Shown here: positions 1-6,168 of the stretch, in pieces
Layout: the number at the start of each line of letters is the position of its first letter
Numbering within the stretch: the stretch's first letter is position 1
Origin: Nautiliaceae bacterium
Lineage (GTDB): Bacteria; Campylobacterota; Campylobacteria; Campylobacterales; Nautiliaceae
Assembly: GCA_027063075.1 (NCBI GenBank)
Contig: JAMOSM010000120.1
Span: 1 to 7,644 of the forward strand
Direction: 5' to 3'
Length of the DNA stretch: 7,644 nucleotides
Position numbers and translations under genes: made by a program
The notes under the pieces: model-generated
What the model was told of the DNA's origin: nothing
Seen by the model: the letters and a program-made list of their open reading frames with translations, nothing else
Databases searched by the model: none

Positions 1-719
1 GAGATGCAATCTGGGGAACAAGATATATGCTTGAAATTTTAAAAGAAAAAAATATGCTCCCAGAGTATGCGATAGTAGCAGAGCCGACCTGCGAAAAAGA
101 GTTTGGGGATGCAATAAAAATAGGAAGAAGGGGCTCAATAAACGGGGTCTTAAAAAAAATAGGACTTCAAGGACACGCGGCATATCCTGAAAAATCAATA
201 AACCCTATTCATAAAGTAGCTCAGGTTCTACATAAAATCGCCGGAGTTGATTTAGACAAAGGAGATGAGTATTTCGCTCCTAGTAAATTCGTAGTAACTG
301 ACATTAGAGCCGGAATGGAAGTTACAAACGTAACTCCAGGAGAGCTTAAAATGATGTTTAATGTAAGAAATAACACCCATACAGATAAAGAAAAAATCAA
401 AAATTTTATCCATAAACATTTTAAAGATATGAACTATACGCTTGAGCTTAAACAAAGCGCTGAGCCTTTTATTACAGACCCAAACACAAAAGTAGTAAAA
501 ACGCTTGATAAGGCAATACAAAAAGAGACCGGAATAACACCAAAACACTCAACAGCAGGGGGAACAAGCGATGCAAGATTTTTTGCAAAACACGGGATTA
601 AAGTGGTTGAGTTTGGAGTAAAAAATGATACAATTCATGCTCCGAATGAAAGAACTAAAAAAGATGAGGTTATTAAACTTGCAAAAATTTTTAAAGATGT
701 AATTGAGGAGTGGAAGTGA
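1..719 (+). CDS. dapE: Succinyl-diaminopimelate desuccinylase, 5'-truncated by the window edge
   Basis: This M20-family, metal-dependent cytoplasmic amidohydrolase removes succinate from N-succinyl-LL-2,6-diaminopimelate to give LL-diaminopimelate, the precursor of lysine and peptidoglycan cross-links. The reading frame is open from the first complete codon (position 3). The residues before the first Met (27) read DAIWGTRY, which continues the family's usual DEEG-DA-GT segment, so the Met is internal. Counting from that Met, visible landmarks are AEPT (E19, metal ligand in the family), GRRGS (33-37) and QGHAAYP (48-54) opening the dimerisation domain, the VTPGELKMMFNVR strand (102-114), GGTSDARF (178-185, substrate-binding loop) and IHAPNE with the metal ligand H204. 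About 238 codons are present of a usual ~375; the first catalytic His/Asp region lies outside the window. It ends in TGA overlapping the start of the next gene. Other M20 peptidases are possible, but the GGTSDAR and RRGS motifs fit DapE well. Confidence 0.93.
   Translation, partial: DAIWGTRYMLEILKEKNMLPEYAIVAEPTCEKEFGDAIKIGRRGSINGVLKKIGLQGHAAYPEKSINPIHKVAQVLHKIAGVDLDKGDEYFAPSKFVVTDIRAGMEVTNVTPGELKMMFNVRNNTHTDKEKIKNFIHKHFKDMNYTLELKQSAEPFITDPNTKVVKTLDKAIQKETGITPKHSTAGGTSDARFFAKHGIKVVEFGVKNDTIHAPNERTKKDEVIKLAKIFKDVIEEWK
705..710 (+). promoter_or_regulatory. Shine-Dalgarno site that fixes the start of the small gene after dapE
   Basis: GAGGAG at the very end of dapE lies 5 nt before a GTG at 716-718, a normal spacing. 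The upstream in-frame GTG at 710 overlaps this site and would leave no usable spacing. The site therefore supports the 716 start and a GTGA stop/start overlap with dapE. Confidence 0.65.
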
Positions 720-922
720 AAGTTTATGAACTTAAAAAAGGTGATTTAATAACAGCTAACGGAGAAGTTTTAGAATTTATAGAAATAAGAGGTGAAAAGG
801 CGGTATTTTATAACGAAAAAGGTGAAGAGATATCTTTTCCTGATTTTTATTACATAGAAGAAATCGGAGAGATTAAAAATTATTCAAACAAAAAGGAATC
901 TTTAACTCCTTCTTTATTTTAA
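716..922 (+). CDS. Small protein of unknown function, coupled to dapE
   Basis: I do not recognise this 68-residue protein. From GTG at 716 it reads MKVYELKKGDLI and continues as short alternating hydrophobic/charged stretches with turn residues (ANGEVLEF, IRGEKAVFY, NEKGEEISF, DFYYIEEIGEI). This suggests a small beta-strand-rich, perhaps SH3-like barrel, with a polar C-terminal tail (NKKESLTPSLF). It has no signal peptide, membrane segment, Cys or obvious catalytic motif, and it is acidic overall in the middle. The start overlaps the dapE stop (GTGA), so translation is probably coupled and the gene belongs to the dapE transcript. The GTG at 710 is an alternative start giving 70 residues, but it sits on the ribosome-binding site. 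Its last 9 bp overlap the end of the convergent HlyD-like gene. Its reality rests on the good ribosome-binding site, the coupling and plausible amino-acid use. A function in lysine metabolism cannot be inferred from position alone. Confidence 0.75.
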   Translation: MKVYELKKGDLITANGEVLEFIEIRGEKAVFYNEKGEEISFPDFYYIEEIGEIKNYSNKKESLTPSLF

Positions 923-1639
923 GTCAATCTTTACAATTTCACCTAACTTAAGCCCTTTTCCCACAATTTCTACTTTATAACTTGTTATATATTCGCTATC
1001 AGGAACTCTCCACACTTTATAAATTTTAAAATTACTTTTCTTACCGTTTATATATACGCTTTTATTTTTAATATCTTCACTTATTGGCACATAAATGGTA
1101 ATTTTTTGCTTTTTTATATTATCAACAACTGCAACAAGCGCTCCGGGTGCTACATAATCTCCTTTATTTACAAAAATCTTTTCAATGTATCCGTTTGCTT
1201 TGATATTTTTTTTATTTATAATATCTTTTAGTTTATTCTTATTAGCAATTAAATTACTCAATTGGGATTTTAAATTCAAAAGCTGGTTTTTTGCAGCCAT
1301 ATAGTCATAAAATTTTAAGTTTTTTTCTTCTAAGGATTTAGTTTTTAACTTTTGATATCTTTTATAAGTTTCAAACTTTCTTTTTACAATCTCCTCTTGA
1401 TTTTTTATCTCTTCTTTTAAAATATTAATTTGGTTTTGAATATTTTTAATATCAATCTTTTCAGTTGTATCATCAAGTTTAATTATAACTTCATTTACAT
1501 CTTTTGCCTCAAGGTCTTTGTTTGCCTCTATTACCTTTCCTCCTACACTAGCCTTTATATTAAATTTATCAAAAGGCTCTACTTTAGCACTGTATCCAAA
1601 AAGAAAAACACCTATCAACATCCATAATATTTTTTTCAT
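914..1639 (-). CDS. Small exported HlyD/MFP-like periplasmic adaptor
   Basis: This 241-residue protein has the layout of a periplasmic adaptor (membrane fusion protein). Residues 1-18 form a Sec signal peptide with a likely cleavage after GYSA; there is no lipobox. Residues about 26-58 (NIKASVGGKVIEA...VIIKLDD) are a first lipoyl half-motif and about 62-144 a Lys/Glu-rich alpha-helical hairpin. Residues 145-174 (NIKANGYIEKIFVNKGDYVAPGALVAVVD) carry the second lipoyl half with its G-D-V-PG pattern, and 176-241 form a beta-barrel-like tail. It is shorter than typical RND or HlyD adaptors (300-450 residues) and lacks the membrane-proximal domain. The ATG overlaps the stop of the upstream ATPase gene (TAATG), with GGAG 6-9 nt before it inside that gene, so the two are cotranslated. 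In this family such a protein usually bridges an inner-membrane transporter to a TolC-like channel, but neither a permease nor a channel is adjacent. Substrate is unknown. Confidence 0.85.
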   Translation of the reverse strand: MKKILWMLIGVFLFGYSAKVEPFDKFNIKASVGGKVIEANKDLEAKDVNEVIIKLDDTTEKIDIKNIQNQINILKEEIKNQEEIVKRKFETYKRYQKLKTKSLEEKNLKFYDYMAAKNQLLNLKSQLSNLIANKNKLKDIINKKNIKANGYIEKIFVNKGDYVAPGALVAVVDNIKKQKITIYVPISEDIKNKSVYINGKKSNFKIYKVWRVPDSEYITSYKVEIVGKGLKLGEIVKIDLK

Positions 1640-2400
1640 TACACTCCTTCTGCAATTTTTTCATACATTTCACTGTTTCCTTCAATAAATGCCCTAACTA
1701 TTGGATTTTTTGAATTTTTAAACTCTTCAACCGTTCCAAATTCAATAATCTCTCCCATATATAAAAACGCTATAAAATCAGCACTTTTAAAGGTTTCTTT
1801 TAAATCATGCGAAATTACAACACTTGTCATTCCGTGTTTTTTGTTTAAATCCATAATCATTCTTGTAATTTTATCACTTATAATAGGGTCAAGACCGCTT
1901 GTGGGCTCGTCATAAAGAATATATTTTGGCTTAAGAATAATAGCCCTAGCAGTTGCCGCCCTTTTTCTCATTCCTCCGCTTAATTCGTGAGGATAAAGAT
2001 AAGCAACCCTGTTTGCATCAAGCCCAACCATTTCAAGAGTATCAAACACCCTTTTTTTAATCTCATTCTCTTTTAATTTTGTATGCTCTCTTAAAGGAAA
2101 AGCAACATTGTCATAAATATTCATACTATCAAATAAAGCCCCCTCTTGAAAAGTAAATCCTACTTTTTTTCTTATTTTATAAAGCGTTTGAATATCAGCA
2201 TCAGCCACATTTACATCATCTACCCATATCTCACCGGCTGTTGGCTTTAAAAGTCCTACAATATGTTTAATAATGGTAGATTTACCCTGCCCGGACATTC
2301 CTAAAATATATGTAATCTTTCCATCATAAATATCTAAATTGACATCTTTTAAAACAACCTTCTCTCCAAACACTTTTTTCAGGTGCCTTATTTTTATCAT
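1639..2400 (-). CDS. MlaF-type ABC transporter ATP-binding protein
   Basis: This 253-residue ABC ATPase is of the MlaF/Ttg2A (phospholipid/MCE transport) type and is expected on the cytoplasmic face of the inner membrane. All nucleotide-binding motifs are intact: Walker A GMSGQGKST (34-42), Q-loop Q85, signature LSGGMRKRAATARA (140-152), Walker B ILYDEP (161-166), D-loop SGLDP and switch His in VVISHDL (H198). The stretch VGFTFQEGALFDSMNIYDNVAFPLREH (80-106) and the SGGMRKR signature are characteristic of MlaF rather than of drug or amino-acid ABC ATPases. A start at 2400 is supported by AAGG 6 nt upstream. In known Mla systems this ATPase works with the permease MlaE and the MCE protein MlaD; Campylobacter has a related iamA/iamB set. 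Here it is the first gene of its transcript and is followed by a HlyD-like adaptor instead, so its partner permease must be encoded elsewhere or it serves a variant system. I therefore leave the symbol blank. Confidence 0.92.
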   Translation of the reverse strand: MIKIRHLKKVFGEKVVLKDVNLDIYDGKITYILGMSGQGKSTIIKHIVGLLKPTAGEIWVDDVNVADADIQTLYKIRKKVGFTFQEGALFDSMNIYDNVAFPLREHTKLKENEIKKRVFDTLEMVGLDANRVAYLYPHELSGGMRKRAATARAIILKPKYILYDEPTSGLDPIISDKITRMIMDLNKKHGMTSVVISHDLKETFKSADFIAFLYMGEIIEFGTVEEFKNSKNPIVRAFIEGNSEMYEKIAEGV

Positions 2401-2414
2401 TACAAACCTTAAAG

Positions 2415-2435
2415 TTTTCTTAAATTTTTCTTAAA
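2415..2435. repeat. 11-bp-spaced direct repeat (TTTTCTTAAA twice) in the divergent promoter region
   Basis: TTTTCTTAAA occurs at 2415-2424 and again at 2426-2435, exactly 11 bp apart, about one helical turn. Relative to the rightward -10 box it covers the place of a -35 element. Two readings are possible. It may be the phased T-tract signal known upstream of Campylobacter sigma-70 promoters, or a tandem half-site for an OmpR/PhoB-family regulator, whose half-sites are typically 11 bp apart. The second copy also forms part of a 7-bp A/T inverted repeat (2423-2429 with 2433-2439). Confidence 0.5.
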
Positions 2436-2440
2436 AATTG

Positions 2441-2449
2441 TGGTATAAT
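2441..2449 (+). promoter_or_regulatory. Extended -10 promoter for the flagellin-like gene
   Basis: TGGTATAAT matches the extended -10 consensus exactly. Transcription would begin near 2456, giving a leader of about 25 nt that includes AAAGG 6 nt before the ATG at 2481. No good TTGACA lies 17 bp upstream; the region there is the phased T-rich direct repeat, as expected for Campylobacterota sigma-70 promoters. I see no sigma-28 or sigma-54 motif. The start site is predicted, not observed. Confidence 0.65.
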
Positions 2450-2456
2450 TTATAAA

Positions 2457-2465
2457 ATTATACCA
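2457..2465 (-). promoter_or_regulatory. Extended -10 promoter for the MlaF/HlyD operon
   Basis: Read on the minus strand this is TGGTATAAT, identical to the rightward box. Transcription would begin near 2450 and give a leader of about 50 nt to the ATPase start at 2400. That leader would contain the direct repeat and a short A/U hairpin. The upstream side (2466-2485) runs into the start of the opposite gene and shows no evident -35. Confidence 0.55.
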
Positions 2466-2480
2466 ATTTAAAGGTTAAAA

Positions 2481-3107
2481 ATGGCTCTCAATCCATATTA
2501 TCCGCTGAGTTTCTTACCAATAAATCCAATTACTACAACCCCTGTAACGTTTGAACCAAAATACATAAACAATCTAATAGCATTAAAAATAACCGATTAT
2601 TTTCTACCTACACAGTTTGCAAGCAACCCTCTTTTTGCCAAAATAGACGAATTTAATCAAAACATAGGCATATTACAAACGGCAACAAATGCAGTGAATA
2701 AAATTTTATCATATATAGATGTTTTAAAAGAGATAAATAATCCCACAGAAGAGATACTAAAAGAAATAAAAAATGAAATAAATTCAATTATACAAAATAC
2801 TACCTTTAATAGTCTTCCCGTCTTTTCACAAACTCTAACAATAGGAGATAAAAAAGTTTCTTTATCTCTTCCTGCTTTTAATCCAAATAAAATTAGCATT
2901 GAAGAGTATGAGAAACTATTACTTAAGAAAAAAGACAATTTTATTGATGCATTAAAAAATCTTACTATTCAAACACCTTTTGAAAATAAAGCCAACCCTT
3001 TAAAGTTTGAAACATTTAATAGATTGTTAAACAGCGGCTCACTACTTCAGGCTTATAACACAAACCTTATCAACCCTTTAACTCTTGAATTCCTATTAAA
3101 AGATTAA
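2481..3107 (+). CDS. Hypothetical protein with a flagellin D1-like helical segment
   Basis: This 208-residue protein has no signal peptide or membrane segment. I cannot assign it to a named family. Its centre is strikingly flagellin-like: NQNIGILQTATNAVNKIL (59-76), then a short linker, then EILKEIKNEINSIIQNTTFNSLPVF (91-115). This copies the order in the flagellin N-terminal D1 domain (N-IGMLQTA-GAL-I, a Glu-rich helix, EI--I---T-FNG--LL). The very N-terminus is Pro/Thr-rich (MALNPYYPLSFLPINPITTTP) and lacks the flagellin D0 motif (IN-N--AL, SG-RI). The C-terminus (DALKNL...FNRLLNSGSLLQAYNTNLINPLTLEFLLKD) does not resemble the flagellin C-terminal D0/D1. It could be a flagellin-derived surface or secreted protein, a chaperone or export partner that mimics flagellin, or an unrelated coiled coil. 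It is transcribed alone from the divergent promoter, with AAAGG 6 nt before the ATG, and ends in a strong terminator. Confidence 0.85.
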   Translation: MALNPYYPLSFLPINPITTTPVTFEPKYINNLIALKITDYFLPTQFASNPLFAKIDEFNQNIGILQTATNAVNKILSYIDVLKEINNPTEEILKEIKNEINSIIQNTTFNSLPVFSQTLTIGDKKVSLSLPAFNPNKISIEEYEKLLLKKKDNFIDALKNLTIQTPFENKANPLKFETFNRLLNSGSLLQAYNTNLINPLTLEFLLKD

Positions 3108-3131
3108 GAAACAAATCTTAATCTTTTTTTT
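3098..3131 (+). terminator. Rho-independent terminator shared by two convergent genes
   Basis: A perfect 12-bp stem (AAAAGATTAAGA at 3098-3109, TCTTAATCTTTT at 3116-3127) closes a 6-nt loop (AACAAA). On the plus strand the T-run 3124-3131 follows, eight Ts in all, partly inside the stem. On the minus strand the stem ends in TTTTAAT, a weaker but usable tail. The stop codons of both flanking genes (3105-3107 and 3118-3120) lie inside the stem arms, so the hairpin serves the flagellin-like gene and, less strongly, the efflux operon. Confidence 0.85.
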
Positions 3132-6100
3132 CTGTTGAATATGCCAACATAGGAATATAAACTAAAGTAAGAATAGTACCAATTAAAAGTCCGCCAATTG
3201 CAACGTCTGCAAGAGGAGAGAGTCTCTCAAGTCCAACGGCTTGTTCAAGAGCAATAGGTATCATACCTGCAATTGTTCCAAAAGCCGTCATAAATACAGG
3301 TCTAAATCTAACTCTTACACTCTGAAGGGCAGATTCAAACGGACCTTTACCTTCTTTTTCAAACTCTTTATAAAAATCAATAAGCAATACGGCATTTTTA
3401 ATAATAATACCAAAAAGAAGCAAAAGTCCAACCATACTCGGCATACACGAAGGCTTATGGGCTATAAGCATCCCCCAGGAAGCCCCTATCATAGAAAGTG
3501 GTAATACCAAAATCATAATCAGAGAAAGTCTTAAAGACTGATAAACAACCATAAGGGTTAAAATTAAAACAATAACCCCTATTGCAATAGCTTTTATAAG
3601 CCTTGAAAAAGAATCTTTCATCTCTTTAATATCACCTACGTGATAATAATTTTTTATACCGTTAGATTGAAGTAAATTGTCAGCATCTGCCGTTATTTTA
3701 CTAATAGGTCTTGTAGCCCTGTAACCTTGAACATCAATTGCATATTGTAAATTGTATCTTTCAATTTTATTATAAGTAAAATGAGTAGTTATTTTTGCAA
3801 GTTCGTTAAGAGGCACAATTCCTTTTTTGGTATCAATCAGCAATAATTTAAGAGCGGCCAAATTTTTTTCAAAATCACCCTTAAATCTAACTCTTACAAA
3901 ATCAGGCACCATTGAGCTAAGAGCGGTATTTATTGTCACAACCTGGTCTTTTAAAGCAATTTGCATAATAATATCAAAAGGAGTAACTCCATAACTTAAA
4001 GCTTTATTTTCATCAATTTTAATTACCGCTTCTTGATACTCTTTATCCCAACTGTTCATAATAGTAGTAAGACCCTTTACATTATAAAGTAACTTTTTAG
4101 CCTCATCCGCAAGTTTAGGCAGATTTTGATAATTATCACTTCTAAACTGCACGTCAAGCGGTGCTTTAATAGTAGAAAGGGCCGTAGCACCAAAATCAAA
4201 CACCGCTATTTTCTTAATTCCCACTATTTTAGAGAGTTCTTTTCTTATCTCTTCTTCAAGCTGCCAGATTGTTTTATTTCTATGAAATCTATCAACTGCG
4301 ATTATAGTCATATTAATGCTATTTCCACTGCCTCCACCGCCAAGAGACAATACCCCTTTTTCCGTTCCGATTGAAACTGAGCTTTTTTCAAGCCAAGGCT
4401 GATTATTTAGCCAATCAAAAAAAGGTTTTAATCTTTTTACACTCTCATCTGCATTAATATTTGAAGCAAATTCAATATGGGCTTTTATAATTCCCGTATC
4501 CATAGGAGGCATTACATCCCTTCCGATAGTCGGCATAATATTTTTTACGGACAATAAAAGCACAACAACAGCACCGGCTATTAAAAGCATTCTCCTTAAT
4601 ACAAAAGGTCTTTTGTTTGTGAATTTTAAAATTCCTATATATGCAGGAATAAGTTTTGCAAAAGTGTTTTGATAAAGTTTTTCAAAAAACTCTTCAATTT
4701 TAGTTTTCTTAGTTCCGTTTTTATACAATAAACTTGCAAGTTTTGGAATAAAAGTTATTGACAAAAACCAGGAAATTAAAAGTGCTACAATAAGCGTCTC
4801 CATTAAAGGTCTAAAAATTTTTTGAGGAAAACCGCCTACAAACATCAAAGGAAAAACAATTGCAATAGTTGAGATTGTTCCTGCAAAAACAGGTTTTAAT
4901 ACTTCTTTTGTTCCGTTATAAATTGCGTTTTTATCACCTTCTTTAAGATGTCTTTCAATGTTTTCCAAAACAACCACCGCATCATCTGTAAGCATTCCAA
5001 GAGCAAGAATAATGGCAGTGTAAATTACAATATTAAGCCCCTGCCCTGTAAGATACAAAAATGCAATAGTTCCAAAAAACACCATAGGAATAGAAACTGC
5101 AGCCGCCACAATCGCCCTGAAATTTCCAAGAAATATTAAAATTACAATAAGTGTGTAAATAACTGCATCCCTTAAAGCTTCAAGCATATTTATATTTGAA
5201 GTTTCAACCAGTTTTCTTTGAGTATCAGAAACGGTTATATTTATATTAGGATACTCTTTTGAAATTTTTTTCATAATTTCTCTTGCTGTATTACTTGTTA
5301 AAAGTAAATTTCCACCCGGCGCCCTTTGAACTGATATTGCAATAGCCTGTTTATTATTCCCGACATAAGCGGTATTGTTTGTTTTATAGCTCCAAGTAAT
5401 TTTTGCAACGTCTTTCAATTTAACGTTTGGCGCAATAAAAATATTTTTTAGTTTTTCAACATTATCTTTTTGACCATAAAAACTTATAGTAAAAAACTTA
5501 TCATCTGTTTTCATAAAGCCTATTGGAGTATCTTTGTTAATACTTCTTATTGCATTTATTATCTGATTAAACGAGAGATGAAATTTTTGTAAAATTAGAG
5601 GGTCTATTTTTATCATTATTCCACTCTCATATCCTCCAAAAATTTCTACATTTCCTATATTAGGATTTTTTAAAAGCTCGGGTTTTATATAACTTTCTGC
5701 AATTTTTCTTATTTCAGGCAAGGTTATCGAATTGTTTTTCGGACTTAAAGCAAACACATCAACAGGTAAAGTAAAATCCCCTACAAGATAAATTGAAGGC
5801 ACAACATTTTGTGGAAGCCTGTCTTTAATTCTGTTTAATGCATTACTAACATCAACTGCCGCTCCTTGCAAAGATTTTTTATAATCAAAAACTACATGTA
5901 CTATTGAAAAATTAGGCACGTTTGTAGATGTTATTTCATAAATATGACTAAGAGTAGCCATTTCGTTTTCTATCGGTTTAGATACAGTTGCGGCAACCGT
6001 TGAGGCACTAGCTCCAGGGACAAAGGTAAATATTACAACTTCCGGTCTATTTGCATCTGGAAAAAGGTTTTTTGGCATTTTTAAAAGTCCTAAAATTCCA

Positions 6101-6165
6101 AAAACAAACATTGCCGCAATTATTGCAAACAGAAAATGAGTTCTCTTATAAAAAAACTCAAACAT
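3118..6165 (-). CDS. RND-family efflux pump, inner-membrane permease subunit (AcrB/HAE type)
   Basis: This 1015-residue protein is a full-length resistance-nodulation-division pump that would couple proton entry to export of a substrate through a fusion protein and outer-membrane channel. It has the duplicated RND layout: TM1 (about 11-28), a large periplasmic loop (30-330), TM2-TM6 (332-478), TM7 (525-543), a second periplasmic loop (545-850) and TM8-TM12 (855-1008). The proton-relay residues are present: D394-D395 in LALGMLTDDAVVVLENIERH (TM4), K923 in GIIIKNAVLLIDF (TM10) and the R-F-RP-FMT start of TM11 (953-960). The Asp pair and Lys place it with hydrophobe/amphiphile exporters rather than CusA-type metal pumps. 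Substrate cannot be told. The ATG at 6165 is preceded by AAAAGGA, embedded in the last codons of the fusion-protein gene 3 nt upstream. A Gly-rich stretch LGGGGSG (608-614) occurs in the second periplasmic loop. Confidence 0.95.
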   Translation of the reverse strand: MFEFFYKRTHFLFAIIAAMFVFGILGLLKMPKNLFPDANRPEVVIFTFVPGASASTVAATVSKPIENEMATLSHIYEITSTNVPNFSIVHVVFDYKKSLQGAAVDVSNALNRIKDRLPQNVVPSIYLVGDFTLPVDVFALSPKNNSITLPEIRKIAESYIKPELLKNPNIGNVEIFGGYESGIMIKIDPLILQKFHLSFNQIINAIRSINKDTPIGFMKTDDKFFTISFYGQKDNVEKLKNIFIAPNVKLKDVAKITWSYKTNNTAYVGNNKQAIAISVQRAPGGNLLLTSNTAREIMKKISKEYPNINITVSDTQRKLVETSNINMLEALRDAVIYTLIVILIFLGNFRAIVAAAVSIPMVFFGTIAFLYLTGQGLNIVIYTAIILALGMLTDDAVVVLENIERHLKEGDKNAIYNGTKEVLKPVFAGTISTIAIVFPLMFVGGFPQKIFRPLMETLIVALLISWFLSITFIPKLASLLYKNGTKKTKIEEFFEKLYQNTFAKLIPAYIGILKFTNKRPFVLRRMLLIAGAVVVLLLSVKNIMPTIGRDVMPPMDTGIIKAHIEFASNINADESVKRLKPFFDWLNNQPWLEKSSVSIGTEKGVLSLGGGGSGNSINMTIIAVDRFHRNKTIWQLEEEIRKELSKIVGIKKIAVFDFGATALSTIKAPLDVQFRSDNYQNLPKLADEAKKLLYNVKGLTTIMNSWDKEYQEAVIKIDENKALSYGVTPFDIIMQIALKDQVVTINTALSSMVPDFVRVRFKGDFEKNLAALKLLLIDTKKGIVPLNELAKITTHFTYNKIERYNLQYAIDVQGYRATRPISKITADADNLLQSNGIKNYYHVGDIKEMKDSFSRLIKAIAIGVIVLILTLMVVYQSLRLSLIMILVLPLSMIGASWGMLIAHKPSCMPSMVGLLLLFGIIIKNAVLLIDFYKEFEKEGKGPFESALQSVRVRFRPVFMTAFGTIAGMIPIALEQAVGLERLSPLADVAIGGLLIGTILTLVYIPMLAYSTEKKD

Positions 6166-6168
6166 TTC

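Larger units (their letters stand above)
2441..2465. promoter_or_regulatory. Perfect inverted repeat holding two opposed -10 boxes (divergent promoter/operator)
   Basis: The left arm TGGTATAATTT (2441-2451) and the right arm AAATTATACCA (2455-2465) are perfect inverted copies around a 3-nt centre (ATA). Each arm contains an extended -10 element, TGnTATAAT, one reading to the right and one to the left. The element sits in the only substantial intergenic gap (2401-2480), between the MlaF-type ATPase gene and the flagellin-like gene. It can act as a two-way promoter, as a dimeric regulator's operator, or both. Confidence 0.75.

Noticed and set aside
252..548. Antisense open frame of 98 codons inside dapE
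   Set aside because: It lies opposite well-conserved dapE sequence, is rich in Phe/Cys/Tyr as expected of a shadow frame, and has no ribosome-binding site or family resemblance.
710..712. GTG at 710 as the start of the small gene after dapE
   Set aside because: It overlaps the GAGGAG ribosome-binding site; GTG at 716 has correct spacing and a 4-nt overlap with the dapE stop.
893..913. Possible terminator AAGGA...TCCTT followed by CTTTATTTT
   Set aside because: The stem is only 5 bp with a 9-nt loop, and the T-run is broken. It is too weak to call in such A/T-rich DNA.
2657..2938. Antisense open frame of 93 codons inside the flagellin-like gene
   Set aside because: The plus-strand frame has a promoter, ribosome-binding site, flagellin-like motif and terminator. 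The antisense frame has none of these and looks like a low-complexity Ser/Phe shadow.
3241..5139. Plus-strand open frames of 60-90 codons opposite the RND pump gene (3241-3504, 4126-4374, 4948-5139)
   Set aside because: All oppose an intact, conserved pump gene, have Lys/Asn/Ser/His-rich shadow composition and show no start signals.
3118..6165. CusA-type heavy-metal pump
   Set aside because: The TM4 Asp-Asp pair and TM10 Lys of proton-driven drug/hydrophobe pumps are present, and no periplasmic Met clusters typical of CusA are visible.
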